NCBI GenBank assembly: GCA_022828125.1
Contig: JAJEJD010000008.1
Span: 124,001 to 188,000, forward strand
DNA from: a bacterium
Lineage (GTDB): Bacteria > UBA8248
Direction of reading: 5' to 3'
DNA: 64,000 nucleotides
The translations under genes and the position numbers were made by a program. A model generated the notes under the pieces. The model searched no databases. It saw nothing but the letters and a program-made list of their open reading frames with translations, and was not told the origin of the DNA. Of the stretch, positions 8,426-17,157 are shown in pieces (the stretch's first letter is position 1; every line of letters begins with the position of its first letter).

Positions 8426-8884
8426 TTGTTGAAGAAGCCCGATGCGGCTCAATCTTCTGTCTCGTCCTGCGCAGTCCGTCGCTCCGCCTCACCCTGAGTA
8501 GCGGCGAAGCCGCGTATCGAAGGGCGCTTCTCTTCGACAGGCTCTTGATGCGCCCGGGTCCTCCCTCGATACGGCGCGCAAGCGCGCCTACTCGGGATGA
8601 GGGAGGTTGAACCCGACCGAGTAGAGAAGAGATCCACTCCCCCCTTGAGGGGGAGTCGATGAAGCCGAGCGATTTGTGCGAAGGCTGAATCGGTGGGGGG
8701 TAAAATGCGTTTTATCGCCAGTCCGAATTATCCCCCCACCGAATCGCTTTCGGGCTTGCGCCCTCAGCTCTTCGACTCCCCCTCAAGGGGGGAGTAATTC
8801 CATTTCTCTACCTGGTCGGCAAAATATCACAAGGGAGGGGAGTGAAATTTAGCGCGCTCCTTCAGAGGGCTTTTTCTACAACTC
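8426..8884. repeat. Composite intergenic repeat filling the 8422-8944 gap
   Basis: A left end TTGTTGAAGAAGCCC (from 8427) and a right end GGGCTTTTTCTACAAC (to about 8882) form an imperfect terminal inverted repeat. Between them lie a block of the CCTGAGTAGCGGCGAAGCCG type (8487-8610) and one copy of the 160-bp element (8636-8795). No gene is supported between 8422 and 9010. Confidence 0.75.
8636..8795. repeat. 160-bp duplicated element, copy 1
   Basis: Ends are ACTCCCCCCTTGAGGGGGAG and its inverted counterpart at 8775-8795. The interior carries two inverted blocks around CCCCCACCGAATCGCTTTCG and a central TTTTATCGCCAGTCCG. The same element is present in opposite orientation at 25799-25959 with few differences, so it is a mobile or recombinogenic repeat, not chance sequence. 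Confidence 0.8.
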
Positions 8885-8944
8885 CGCGAGAATTCACGGC
8901 AAGGGGAAATTCATCCCCAAGGGCCATCATCGGGTTTGATCCCA

Positions 8945-8976
8945 AACAAAACCCCGCCCGGGAGAACCCGGGCGGG
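8945..8976 (-). terminator. Rho-independent terminator of the amidohydrolase gene
   Basis: Perfect 10-bp stem CCCGCCCGGG / CCCGGGCGGG with an AGAA loop. On the minus strand it is followed by GTTTTGTT. It is 35 bp downstream of the amidohydrolase stop. Confidence 0.8.
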
Positions 8977-9010
8977 ATTTGATGCTATCGGGCGAGAGGC
9001 CGGCTACGGG

Positions 9011-10165
9011 CTAGCTGCCGTTCTTCGCCATAATCGCGCGGGTGATGTCGCCCTCCGGCGTCTTTCCTTCCGGCGCGCCGTTCATGCCGGGGAATTTCTG
9101 GTGGTTCTTCACCGGGTCGATGCCCGCGAGGTGCGCGAGCGTGGTGCCCAGGAAGCCCGCCTTGTCTTCTTTCGTGATGGCGGGATAACCCCATTTCTCC
9201 TGTAATTCCTCGTCGATATGGAGTTTCAGGACCGCCTCGACCGATTGATACGGATCCGAAGCCGGCCAGTCGCTGCCCCACACGAATCGGCCGGGGCCGA
9301 CGATTTGCAGCGTCGTGCCGACCATGTGCGCGAACCGGTGCGGCGCGCGCATGAGCCAGGGCAGCAGAATCGAGTAGCTCACGTACACGTTCGGGTGTTT
9401 CCACATCAGCATGACGAGGTCTTCCCAGTAGGGATAGCCGCCGTGGTAGGCGACGATCTTGAGGTCCGGGAAGTCGGATGCCACCTCGTCCAGCAGAATC
9501 GGGAGGGTGTAGCGCGTGGGACCCAGCCGGATGGTGATGCCGGTGTGGAAGAAGGCCACGATGCCCTTGTCCTGGCACATCTCATAGGCGGGCCAGAGCC
9601 TGCGGTCGTTGATGGGGCAGTCCTCGGGCTGATAAAACTTGGTGAACTTGAAGTTGTAGTTGTCGTGGAGGTATTCCATCTCCCAGAGGAAATCCTTGGT
9701 TTTCCGCTTGGAGAACGGCCCCACGTTCGAGACGCCGATGACGCGGTCGGGATATTTCTCGATGGCGTCGATGACGTGCTGGTTCGTGGAGAACGGCGCG
9801 CTGTCGCCCGCCGTGTCGATGAACGACTCGCGCATGAGGGCTATCTGGTCCACGCCCGCGCGGTTCATGTCGCCGATGATCTTGTCGATATGCCAGTCCA
9901 TGCCTGGGTGGATGGCCGCCGGCCTGTTGTTCCTGTGGTCGATCCACTGCCACTGGTTGCACATCTTGTGCGCATATTCGAAGGTGCTGGTGCCCTCGAA
10001 ATACTTGATGAAGCGCCGGTAATCCTCAGGCATCACGTGCGTTTCGCAGTCGATGATGTAGTAGTCGTTCGCGTCCTCGCCCGTCTCGGGATTCGACGGC
10101 AAGGGCATCTTGGTATCCCAGGTGGGGGGCACGTATTCGGCCTGCGCAGTTCCGTCTGTGCTCAT
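9011..10165 (-). CDS. Amidohydrolase_2 (ACMSD-like) family metal hydrolase/decarboxylase
   Basis: A 384-residue TIM-barrel amidohydrolase of the ACMSD/gamma-resorcylate decarboxylase branch, which acts on C-C or C-N bonds of small acids with a divalent metal. The first-strand motif is DCETHV near residue 40, where many relatives have DxHxH, so the first metal histidine appears replaced by glutamate. Later motifs are intact: FFHTG (metal His), YHGGYP, and WGSDWP with the conserved Asp. GGAGGT lies 8 nt before the ATG. It is divergent from the molybdopterin oxidoreductase at 10330 across about 165 bp, so the two may share control. The substrate is unknown. Confidence 0.8.
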   Translation of the reverse strand: MSTDGTAQAEYVPPTWDTKMPLPSNPETGEDANDYYIIDCETHVMPEDYRRFIKYFEGTSTFEYAHKMCNQWQWIDHRNNRPAAIHPGMDWHIDKIIGDMNRAGVDQIALMRESFIDTAGDSAPFSTNQHVIDAIEKYPDRVIGVSNVGPFSKRKTKDFLWEMEYLHDNYNFKFTKFYQPEDCPINDRRLWPAYEMCQDKGIVAFFHTGITIRLGPTRYTLPILLDEVASDFPDLKIVAYHGGYPYWEDLVMLMWKHPNVYVSYSILLPWLMRAPHRFAHMVGTTLQIVGPGRFVWGSDWPASDPYQSVEAVLKLHIDEELQEKWGYPAITKEDKAGFLGTTLAHLAGIDPVKNHQKFPGMNGAPEGKTPEGDITRAIMAKNGS

Positions 10166-10329
10166 TCTCTCTTACCTCCAGAAGTGTCGGATGCAGATGG
10201 AAGCGACATCGTCGCGTTCCGCTCTATGATGGCTAACTCCATTTGCTCAGAAACAAAAGAAGGCCTATGTTAGGATGCGAAAGAAATCATGTAAAGCAGT
10301 CCCCATGTGAAAACCTGGAAGAGGCAGCG

Positions 10330-12612
10330 ATGTCGGACGCAACGCGAAAAACCTATACGCTCTGCTCCCCTCACTGCGGGAACAACCCCTGCAGCTTCGA
10401 GGTCGAAGCGAGCGGCGAGGAGATCACCTCGTTCCGCGCGAACCCCAGAATGCGCATCAAGCCCTGCATCAAGGGGTTCCAGTTGCCGGACAGGTATTAC
10501 CACCCCGACAGGCTCCTCTACCCGATGAAGCGCGTGGGCGCGAAGGGTTCCGGGCCGGGCGGCGCGAACCGCTTCGAGCGCGTGAGTTGGGATGAGGCGC
10601 TCGAACTCGTCGCCGGGGGGCTCGAGGCCGCCAAGGCGAAGGGCGGAAACGAATCCGTGATGATGTACCACTACTCCGCCCAGCACACCCTGCCCGGCGG
10701 CCGAGACGCCGAGCCCGCCACCATCATGCGGCTCATGAACATGTGGGGCGGCGCCGTGCAGCCCTACAAGCGCGGCAGTCTCTGCTGGAAGGCCTTCCTT
10801 GGCGCGAGCGACGACGTGTTCGGCCACTGGCAGGTGAACAACAAGCCGACCGATGACTGCGAGTGGATCGTCCTTTGGGGCAACAACCCGGTGGAGACGG
10901 GATACCGCGGCCTGCTCCAGTCCCTACAAAGCGCCAAGAAAAACGGAGCCCGCTTCATCGTGGTGGACCCCCTCCGCACGCGGACAGTGGAGCGCTTCGG
11001 CGAAGTGCACGTGCCGATTCGCCCCTCCACGGACACAGCACTTGCGCTGGCCGTGCTGCGACTCATGCTCTCAGAGGGCGCGCTTGATGAGACCTTCCTC
11101 AGGCAGAGGACCAACGCCGCGTTCCTGGTGGACGTGGAGACCGCTCGCTTCGTTCGAGGTGCGGACGGCGCGCCTCTCGTCTGGGATCATGACACGGCTT
11201 CGGCCAGGCCGTTCGTCGCCTGCGCGAAGCCGGCCTTGCGCGGGACGTTCCAGGTGAACGGAACCGGCTGCAGACCCGCGCTCGATTACCTGCGCGACGC
11301 CGCCGAGCCCTGGACGCCCGAGCGCGCGGCGCGCGAATGCGGCGTCTCGGCGGAGCACGTGCGCTCCATCGCCCAAGCGATGCGGAGAGGAAAAGTCATC
11401 GTCTTTTACGGGTCTTACCAGCGTACCGTGCATGGGGAACAGGCAGTCCGCGCGCTGCACATCCTGAACCTCATGGCGGGCGCCTCGGGCGGCGTGCTGC
11501 GCCACGGGGCGCGAGAGGCGGGCTTTCCCTTCGAGAAGGCGGACGGGACCGGCCTTGTAGAAATCATGACCGACCGCTGGGCGCTCCCCAATCCGGTGAA
11601 GCGCACCATCCCGACCGGGAGGATCGGAGAAGCCATCCTGAACCCCGACTCCTACGGCGGCCCCGTGCACGCCGCGCTGGTGATGTGGGGCAACCCGGTC
11701 GGGCAGGCGGGCAACGCCCACAAGACCGAGCGCGCCCTGCGCGCACTCGATTTCTGCGCGGTGTCGGACATCTTCATGACGCCGACGGCGAAATGCGCGG
11801 ACGTGGTGTTGCCGGCATCCACCTGGCTCGAGCGCTGCGCGATCACCGACGGCATGGAGGCGGGAAATACATTTTTTCACCTCGTCCATGAGATGACGCC
11901 CAAACAAATCCTCATCTATACGCCGGGCGCTATGCCTCCGCGCGGGGAGTCGCTCGATGACTTCGAGATTGTCTGCCGTCTGGCCGAAAAAATGGGCTAT
12001 GGCGCGCACTTTCCGTGGAAATCATCGAGGGAATGGATAGAAGAGCTCCTGGAAGCCGCGCGTTCGGACGCGCGCTTCCCCTGGTTCGAGGATGTCACGA
12101 TCGAGAAGCTCGAGACCGAGGGGCAAATCATTCTCGATATCCCGGAGGCCGCTCCGCGCTGGGACCTCACGACTCCACACGGGCGCGCGCAGGTCTTTTT
12201 CGAAGAGATCCCGCAGCAAGTCCCCAGACATTTCCCGCCCGAAGAAGACTCGGGCCGCGAGGAGGCGAACTATCCGCTTCAGCTCTTGACGCCGAAAACC
12301 TACTTCCGCGCGAGTTCGACCTTCAACAATGCGAAGAAGCTGCTACGCCACGGCTGGAACGTCGCCACCCTGCATCCGGCCGACGCCGCCGCCCGGGGCA
12401 TCGAGAACGGCGACAGCGTGCGTCTTAAAAACGACTATGGAGAGTCCGTGTTCGAGGCCAGGGTGAGCAAGGGCATCAGGCCGGGCGTCGTGCACGTGCC
12501 TGCGGGCGGATTGCCCGAGGACGGTGCGGCCAACCAGCTCACCGGCGACGCCTTGTCCGAATACGAAAACGCGACGTTCAACAGCTACCGCGTGGAGGCG
12601 GAAAAAAGCTGA
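10330..12612 (+). CDS. Molybdopterin oxidoreductase, DMSO-reductase family, cytoplasmic
   Basis: A 760-residue catalytic subunit binding a bis-MGD cofactor and one N-terminal iron-sulfur cluster. The cluster cysteines are C12, C16, C21 and C46 (CSPHCGNNPC then KPCIKG), a C-x3-C-x4-C spacing wider than the common C-x2-C-x3-C. The likely Mo ligand is C152 in KRGSLCWKAF. Later blocks WGNNPVETGYRGLL, WGNPVGQAGN and DVVLPASTWLER are family-typical. The C-terminal dinucleotide-binding domain starts at YPLQLLTPKTYFRASSTFNN. There is no Tat signal, so it is probably cytoplasmic. I chose the ATG at 10330; upstream in-frame codons give no convincing start. No electron-transfer subunit is adjacent. The reaction is unknown. 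Confidence 0.85.
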   Translation: MSDATRKTYTLCSPHCGNNPCSFEVEASGEEITSFRANPRMRIKPCIKGFQLPDRYYHPDRLLYPMKRVGAKGSGPGGANRFERVSWDEALELVAGGLEAAKAKGGNESVMMYHYSAQHTLPGGRDAEPATIMRLMNMWGGAVQPYKRGSLCWKAFLGASDDVFGHWQVNNKPTDDCEWIVLWGNNPVETGYRGLLQSLQSAKKNGARFIVVDPLRTRTVERFGEVHVPIRPSTDTALALAVLRLMLSEGALDETFLRQRTNAAFLVDVETARFVRGADGAPLVWDHDTASARPFVACAKPALRGTFQVNGTGCRPALDYLRDAAEPWTPERAARECGVSAEHVRSIAQAMRRGKVIVFYGSYQRTVHGEQAVRALHILNLMAGASGGVLRHGAREAGFPFEKADGTGLVEIMTDRWALPNPVKRTIPTGRIGEAILNPDSYGGPVHAALVMWGNPVGQAGNAHKTERALRALDFCAVSDIFMTPTAKCADVVLPASTWLERCAITDGMEAGNTFFHLVHEMTPKQILIYTPGAMPPRGESLDDFEIVCRLAEKMGYGAHFPWKSSREWIEELLEAARSDARFPWFEDVTIEKLETEGQIILDIPEAAPRWDLTTPHGRAQVFFEEIPQQVPRHFPPEEDSGREEANYPLQLLTPKTYFRASSTFNNAKKLLRHGWNVATLHPADAAARGIENGDSVRLKNDYGESVFEARVSKGIRPGVVHVPAGGLPEDGAANQLTGDALSEYENATFNSYRVEAEKS

Positions 12613-12787
12613 TCCGGCGGGCGCGCTTCCACCCACACATGGCGCAATTTTCATGCAATCACAGGAAGTAGGGGCCGTTCGCGAACGGCCCACTGCAAAA
12701 AGTGAGGCGATTTGTTCGTCATTCCGGCTTTCGTCGGAATGACGGCCAAAATCCGAACCCGGGCGGCGCAGGCTCTCTCCTTGAAAA

Positions 12788-12925
12788 CCAACCCCCCCTA
12801 CCCCCCCTTGTCAGGGGGGTATGAAAAGGCGATGCGCCCCCGCCGGGCTGAGAGGGCTTTGCTTTTTCTTGCCCCCCTGACAAGGGGGGGTAGGGGGGGT
12901 TGCCTTTATCCCCTGTCAAGGGGGA
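12788..12925. repeat. C-run/G-run inverted repeat, copy
   Basis: Left arm CAACCCCCCCTACCCCCCCT, right arm its reverse complement, with a T/A-rich interior. Copies with the same arms lie at 36145, 37172, 44426, 48491 and 56258. The G-rich arm (two or more runs of seven G) could fold into a G-quadruplex. Confidence 0.8.
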
Positions 12926-13015
12926 AGTAATTGTAAAATGAAAAGAGATGACATTGTCCGTTTTGGATTAAATCATTTCGGAATAAAGACATTCAAAAAC
13001 AGGCTACGCTCACCC

Positions 13016-13046
13016 GTAGGGACAGGTCGCGACCTGTCCCTACAAA
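13016..13046. repeat. GTAGGGACAGGTCGCGAC palindrome
   Basis: An almost perfect palindrome centred on TCGCGA with arms GTAGGGACAGG / CCTGTCCCTAC, followed on the plus strand by AAAAA. A truncated copy is at 25746-25769. Confidence 0.8.
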
Positions 13047-13248
13047 AACGGCATCATCCCTCTCCCTTCCCGTAGTCGGGCAATTCTGGGAATTGTCCGC
13101 CCCCCTAGGTTGTCCATTGTCGGGCCAGACACGGGCATTGGACAGGCACAGGGGCCTATGGGGCAGCCCTAAGGAGGGGGTGCCACTACGAACCGACCCT
13201 GGGCCGTCATTCCGGCGAATGCCTGGCAGGAAGATACCCAAGATTTCC

Positions 13249-14073
13249 CTACTTCCACTCCCAGGCCTTGTGCTTGAGGAGCACCACCTCGGTTGGGCGC
13301 GGCAGCGTTCTGCGGCTGAAGACGTAGGTGTCGCTCTCCAGTCTCTTGACGCGCCTGAAAGCACCAAGAAAGACGTTCAACTCCTCGAGTGAGCGGACGT
13401 CCATCGGAACCGCGACGTTGGGGCCCAGTCTGTGGACGAAATCCGCCATGACTCTCGGGTTCATGGCGCCCGGGTCCGAGATGATCGCCAGGGCCACGTG
13501 AATCTTCCCCAGCCTCCTGAGCTGCTCGGGGTTCATGGGCGATCCCAGATCCCCCAGATGGGCGATGCAAAGACCGCCCGTCTCGAACAAAAAAGAAGAG
13601 GCCTTGGACTCTCCGGCGTCGAAATCATCACTACCCATGCCCTGAACGATGGGCACGTTGCGGATGCGCACGTCGCCTATTCTGTAATCCACCTCGTTCC
13701 ATTTCTCTCCGTATCCGAGCACGCCCCGCAAGACGACGGGGTTTCCGCCCAGCACCTCGACGGAACTGTGGTTCATCGCCACCTCGCTCGTGGTGGCCAC
13801 GTGGGGGCTGGTCTTGGGGATGGGGTATCCCCGATGGGGGGAGAACGGATCGGTCACGACCCGGATTCCCTTAGGAGAGATGATGCGGAAAAAAGCGTGG
13901 CCGAACCACTGGATGCTGATCCGGCGCGGGGCCTTCGCCGCCTGGAGGTAGGACACGGGAACCGCCTTCCTGAAAGGCATGTGGCGCACCAGACCGGGCG
14001 AGCACTTGGCCGATACGACGGCCGGAACGGCTAAATGGCAAAGGAGCAAAGTGAGGCAAAGCGCTTTCTTCAT
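13249..14073 (-). CDS. Secreted MBL-fold protein with degenerate metal site
   Basis: A 274-residue protein with a cleavable signal peptide (KKALCLTLLLCHLAVPAVVSA) followed by a metallo-beta-lactamase-like domain of the UlaG/COG2220 type. Family landmarks are visible: IQWFGHAFFRI, VVTDPFSPHRGY, CIAHLGDLGSP and a final VALAIISDPGAMNP/VAVPMD region. The HxHxDH metal motif is lost: the equivalent segment reads ATTSEVAMNHSS, and the usual PMHY near the end is PMDVRS. It therefore probably does not bind two metals in the normal way and may be a binding protein or an inactive paralogue. It is monocistronic and convergent with repeat DNA. Confidence 0.75.
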   Translation of the reverse strand: MKKALCLTLLLCHLAVPAVVSAKCSPGLVRHMPFRKAVPVSYLQAAKAPRRISIQWFGHAFFRIISPKGIRVVTDPFSPHRGYPIPKTSPHVATTSEVAMNHSSVEVLGGNPVVLRGVLGYGEKWNEVDYRIGDVRIRNVPIVQGMGSDDFDAGESKASSFLFETGGLCIAHLGDLGSPMNPEQLRRLGKIHVALAIISDPGAMNPRVMADFVHRLGPNVAVPMDVRSLEELNVFLGAFRRVKRLESDTYVFSRRTLPRPTEVVLLKHKAWEWK

Positions 14074-14274
14074 CCCTCCTCCCTCTCGGCTGAAGCTAGA
14101 TAAACAAGCGAAATTCTATCCCCAAAAGGAGAGCGTGAGAAGCGATGCGTCCTCACCGGGGCGGCGGACAGGACTTCCCCCCATAAGTTTTTCAAACAGC
14201 CCTCTTTATGACAGGATGCACCCGACTCTCGAACATCCGATTGCCGGAATTCGCTTATACGGAAAGGAACCCCC

Positions 14275-14967
14275 ATGCCCATCATCGATTTGAGTCTCGC
14301 CCACTACGACGAAATGGATCCCGTGGCGGCCGCCGTGGGCAAGATGATGAACGCCGAAACCTCCGTGCGGCGCAAATATTTTCCACCCCAAAAAGAACCC
14401 GACGTCGTCTTCGTCGACAGCTGGCTTTCCATATTCGCCCACGCGGGCACGCACCTCGATTGCCCGCGCCACATCTACCGCTGGGGTAAGACGACGGACG
14501 AGGTGGCGCTCGATCGCTTCATGGGGCCCGCCTGTCTGCTCGATTTCTCATCCAGGGGGGCGGATGAGGCCATCTCCGCCGAGGATTTGGAAGCGCGCTC
14601 AGGCCTCGTCCGGGAAAACGACATCGTGCTTCTGCGCACCGATTTTACCGATAAATTCTGGGGTTCGGACGCTTATTTGAGAAACTCGCCCTTTCTCACC
14701 GGCGACGGCGCCAGATGGCTCGTGGACAAGGGGGTGAAGGCCGCCGGCTTCGATTTTCTACAGGAAGAGGAGGTGAAGAAGATTCCCGAGAACGTGCCCG
14801 AGAACTACGTCGTCCACCGGACGCTGCTGGGAAACGGGATCATCCAGATCGAGCACATGACGAACCTCTCGGCCATACCGCAGGAGCGCTTCCAAGTCAT
14901 CGCGCTGCCTCTCAAGATGCCGGGGATCGAAGGCTCCCCCTGCCGGGCCGTCGCCGTCGTGGATTAG
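14275..14967 (+). CDS. Cyclase-family (kynurenine-formamidase-like) metal hydrolase
   Basis: A 230-residue member of the cyclase/KynB superfamily, cytoplasmic metal-dependent hydrolases acting on amides or lactones. The diagnostic motif is HAGTHLDCPRH at residues 56-66, giving the His/Asp/His metal ligands. An N-terminal IDLSLAHYDEMDP and a C-terminal GSPCRAVAVVD are also typical. A second member of the superfamily lies at 61963-62676, so the organism has at least two. The substrate is not determinable. The gene is alone, with about 200 bp upstream free of features except a short GTTTTTCAAACAGCCC repeat remnant. Confidence 0.82.
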   Translation: MPIIDLSLAHYDEMDPVAAAVGKMMNAETSVRRKYFPPQKEPDVVFVDSWLSIFAHAGTHLDCPRHIYRWGKTTDEVALDRFMGPACLLDFSSRGADEAISAEDLEARSGLVRENDIVLLRTDFTDKFWGSDAYLRNSPFLTGDGARWLVDKGVKAAGFDFLQEEEVKKIPENVPENYVVHRTLLGNGIIQIEHMTNLSAIPQERFQVIALPLKMPGIEGSPCRAVAVVD

Positions 14968-14977
14968 AAACCCTCGA

Positions 14978-15238
14978 TTATTCAGGTGATTTTTGCCCCG
15001 CCAGATAACCCTCGAACATGCCTTCGAGACGAGACACTCTCGCGTCCAGGGATGCAACACTGGCCGCCAGAGACGCGACGCTCTCTGTCAGGGACGCCAC
15101 GCTCGCTTCCAGGGATGAAACCCTGGCTTCCAGAGATGACACTCTTGCTTCCAAGGCGGAGATTCGCCTGTCAATCCTGTAAATGTAGGATAGGATGGCG
15201 ATTCCGAAAAAGGCGATTTCGATCATTTCGGCAGTCAT
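14978..15238 (-). CDS. Small membrane-anchored coiled-coil protein
   Basis: An 86-residue protein with one N-terminal hydrophobic segment (IEIAFFGIAILSYIY) followed by about 50 residues of near-perfect heptads, the repeated unit being SLEARVS / SLTESVA. The pattern predicts an inner-membrane anchor with a parallel coiled coil. I chose the ATG at 15238 because AAGGAG lies 11 nt upstream; a GTG at 15250 overlaps that site. The repetitive DNA encoding the heptads (TCCAGGGATG-like units) may vary in copy number between strains. Its 3' end faces the cyclase stop only 10 bp away. Function unknown. Confidence 0.6.
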   Translation of the reverse strand: MTAEMIEIAFFGIAILSYIYRIDRRISALEARVSSLEARVSSLEASVASLTESVASLAASVASLDARVSRLEGMFEGYLAGQKSPE

Positions 15239-15396
15239 TATTCGGCGCACTCCTTAAGGACTCGGGTTTACATTTGGGTCCTCTGGAACGCTCGTACAAC
15301 AAAACTTTATTATATTGGGGATTTAATTTCAAACTGGAGACTTCCATAGACCAAGGAAATCCTCACACCCACGCCTCACACCCGATGGAGAATCCC

Positions 15397-16047
15397 ATGG
15401 AAGACGCTCTCGAATTCTTCTCCCGCGCGCCGACGACGGCGGTCGCGGACGCCTCGATATTTCTGGGCCTCGACCTCATCATGAAAGACGTCGCCCCGCT
15501 CACGCCCTTCACCGAGGAGCGCGTCGCAGCACCCGCGGCCACCATGCGCTTCGAACCCGTCCGGGGCGAGGTGAACCCCGCCCGGGTGAGCCTCTACGGA
15601 ACGCACGAGGAGATGGAGCCGGGCAAGTTTGTCGTGCTCGCAACTGAAGCGAGCGACATGGCCGTTCTGGGGGCCAACGGGGCGCGCGTCATCCACAGGC
15701 GGGGCGCGGCGGGCGTCGTCACAGACGGGCGCGCGCGCGACGTTCTCGAAATCAGGGAGTTAGGGCTTCCCGTATGGTGCCGCGGCCCAAGACCCCTGCC
15801 CTATTCCAGACGCCTCGTCGCGGCGGAGCGCGACGTCCCCGTCACCTGCTGCGGGGTGCGGGTGGCACCCGGAGACATCGTCGTCGCCGATGCGGACGGC
15901 GTGGCCGTCGTGCCGAAGGATGAAACCGAAAGGGTGCGCGAGCGAACCCGAATCGTCATGGAAATCGAGGAGGAATTCACCCGAAGGTTCGACGCGGGCG
16001 AATCGGGAACAGAACTCGTGAAGATGATGCGCAGAAAGTGGGAGTGA
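15397..16047 (+). CDS. RraA-like family protein
   Basis: A 216-residue RraA/demethylmenaquinone-methyltransferase-like fold protein. Relatives are either RNase E regulators or aldolases/decarboxylases such as HMG aldolase. The core ANGARVIHRRGAAGVV followed by TDGRARDVLEI holds the Arg-Asp pair of the aldolase-type pocket, and VAPGDIVVADADGVAVVP is the conserved C-terminal strand pair. The ATG at 15397 has GGAG 6 nt upstream; an ATG at 15385 is also in frame. Upstream reading to 14986 is open but crosses the coiled-coil gene on the other strand and is not real. A metabolic aldolase role is more likely than RNase control, given the metabolic context. Confidence 0.78.
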   Translation: MEDALEFFSRAPTTAVADASIFLGLDLIMKDVAPLTPFTEERVAAPAATMRFEPVRGEVNPARVSLYGTHEEMEPGKFVVLATEASDMAVLGANGARVIHRRGAAGVVTDGRARDVLEIRELGLPVWCRGPRPLPYSRRLVAAERDVPVTCCGVRVAPGDIVVADADGVAVVPKDETERVRERTRIVMEIEEEFTRRFDAGESGTELVKMMRRKWE

Positions 16048-16207
16048 AGATTCCGGGGTTTAAGTCACGAAATTATTTTGTTCCATCGCGCCTGTGGCCT
16101 TGCTATATTCTCACGACACGCGAGCGCATTGCGGGCGAACCGCCGGCGCCGAATCGAGCGAAAACCGCACGGACCCGACGCAATCATCACGAGGATTCGA
16201 ACAGAAA

Positions 16208-16492
16208 ATGAACGACCACAAGCCTTTGGAAGAAGATTTGAAGCTGGTAAAATACAGAAGCAGTTACTGGATCATGCTTGAACCCGAAGGAATTCCGCTG
16301 GTCGAATTCGCCGCCAGACACCACGATACGCTCGGAGAGCCGCTCTACCTATGGATGAAGAAACACCTGTCCCGGGAATCCATCCTTGAGTTCCATCAAG
16401 CCGGAAAATTCAATTGGGACAAGTTCAAGCAATTCATGGAATCGAAGGGGTGGGACATCAGCCGCAACGAACCGGGCATCATCAACGCCTGA
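16208..16492 (+). CDS. Hypothetical protein, 94 aa
   Basis: A small, soluble, mixed-charge protein (MNDHKPLEEDLKLVKYRS...) with no signal peptide or membrane helix. Aromatic residues are frequent in the second half (LYLWMKKHL, FNWDKFKQFM, KGWDIS). I do not recognise the family. The frame is open further upstream, but the ATG at 16208 is the first with a sensible protein composition after it. It is followed by a signal-peptide protein 74 bp downstream. Confidence 0.5.
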   Translation: MNDHKPLEEDLKLVKYRSSYWIMLEPEGIPLVEFAARHHDTLGEPLYLWMKKHLSRESILEFHQAGKFNWDKFKQFMESKGWDISRNEPGIINA

Positions 16493-16566
16493 TTCGAAAA
16501 CGCCGCCAAAGCAAAAGACGCCTCACCACGCACGCGGGGCGGAAGCAAGTGTAAGGAGAGATTTCC

Positions 16567-17157
16567 ATGTTCAGAGTTTTGTTGATTCTCGCATTGCTGA
16601 CACCCGTTTTCGCCGCGGAGGCGAAAGAGAACGCATCGTCGCACCGCTCCAAATACGCCGGCCAGCAGAGCCGGAAGATCAAGAGCCTTTCGGCGGAGGA
16701 CATCGCGGAACTCAAGCGCGGCGGCGGCTGGGGGCTGGCCAAGGCGGCGGAGTTGAACGGCGTGCCCGGCCCGAGCCACCTGCTGGAGATGAAGAATGAA
16801 ATCGGCCTCGACGAGACTCAGCGCTCGGCCATCGGCGCCATATACCGGCGGATGAAAAGCCGGGCCATACTTCACGGTGAGCGCCTCATCGACCTGGAGC
16901 GGCGACTCGAGAGCGGCTTCCGCAACCGCACCATCACCGACGCGCTGCTTCGCGCGTCTTTGAGCGCCATCGCCGAAACGAAAAAGGAACTGCGCTACGT
17001 CCATCTGGCCGCGCACATCGAAACGCTGAAGGTTCTCTCCGAGAAGCAGATAAGAACCTACAACGCGCTCAGGGGCTATTCCAACCCGGACCCTTGCGCC
17101 AACGTCCCCAAGGGCCACAACGCGGAAATGTGGCGCAAGCACAACAACTGCGAGTGA
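16567..17157 (+). CDS. Exported Spy/CpxP-like (LTxxQ) helical protein
   Basis: A 196-residue precursor with a cleavable signal peptide (FRVLLILALLTPVFAAEA). The mature part is almost wholly helical and has two LTxxQ-like motifs, LDETQ near residue 81 and LSEKQ near 158, the hallmark of the periplasmic Spy/CpxP/ZraP chaperone and metal-sensor group. KSLSAEDIAELKRGGGWGLAKAAELNGVPGP is a recurrent segment in such proteins. A C-terminal Cys pair (DPC...NNC) could form a disulfide. RBS AAGGAG lies upstream. Its TGA stop overlaps the ATG of the TM2 gene by one base, so the two are co-translated. A periplasmic stress-chaperone role is inferred. Confidence 0.7.
   Translation: MFRVLLILALLTPVFAAEAKENASSHRSKYAGQQSRKIKSLSAEDIAELKRGGGWGLAKAAELNGVPGPSHLLEMKNEIGLDETQRSAIGAIYRRMKSRAILHGERLIDLERRLESGFRNRTITDALLRASLSAIAETKKELRYVHLAAHIETLKVLSEKQIRTYNALRGYSNPDPCANVPKGHNAEMWRKHNNCE

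Larger units (their letters stand above)
12613..13248. repeat. Gene-free stretch of mixed repeat blocks
   Basis: Contains, in order: the perfect palindrome GGGCCGTTCGCGAACGGCCC (12672-12691), a palindromic TCATTCCGGCTTTCGTCGGA block (12719-12742), a C-run/G-run inverted repeat (12788-12925) and a GTAGGGACAGGTCGCGAC palindrome (13016-13046). The remaining 200 bp shows nothing I can name. No gene is supported. Confidence 0.75.

Noticed and set aside
12788-12925. Repeated C/G-run arms considered as a CRISPR array
   Set aside because: The units are inverted, not direct, repeats with conserved interior; no regular spacers and no cas genes nearby.
14986-15396. Long in-frame extension of the RraA-like gene
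   Set aside because: It runs antisense through the coiled-coil gene, its residues are not family-like, and GGAG precedes the ATG at 15397.
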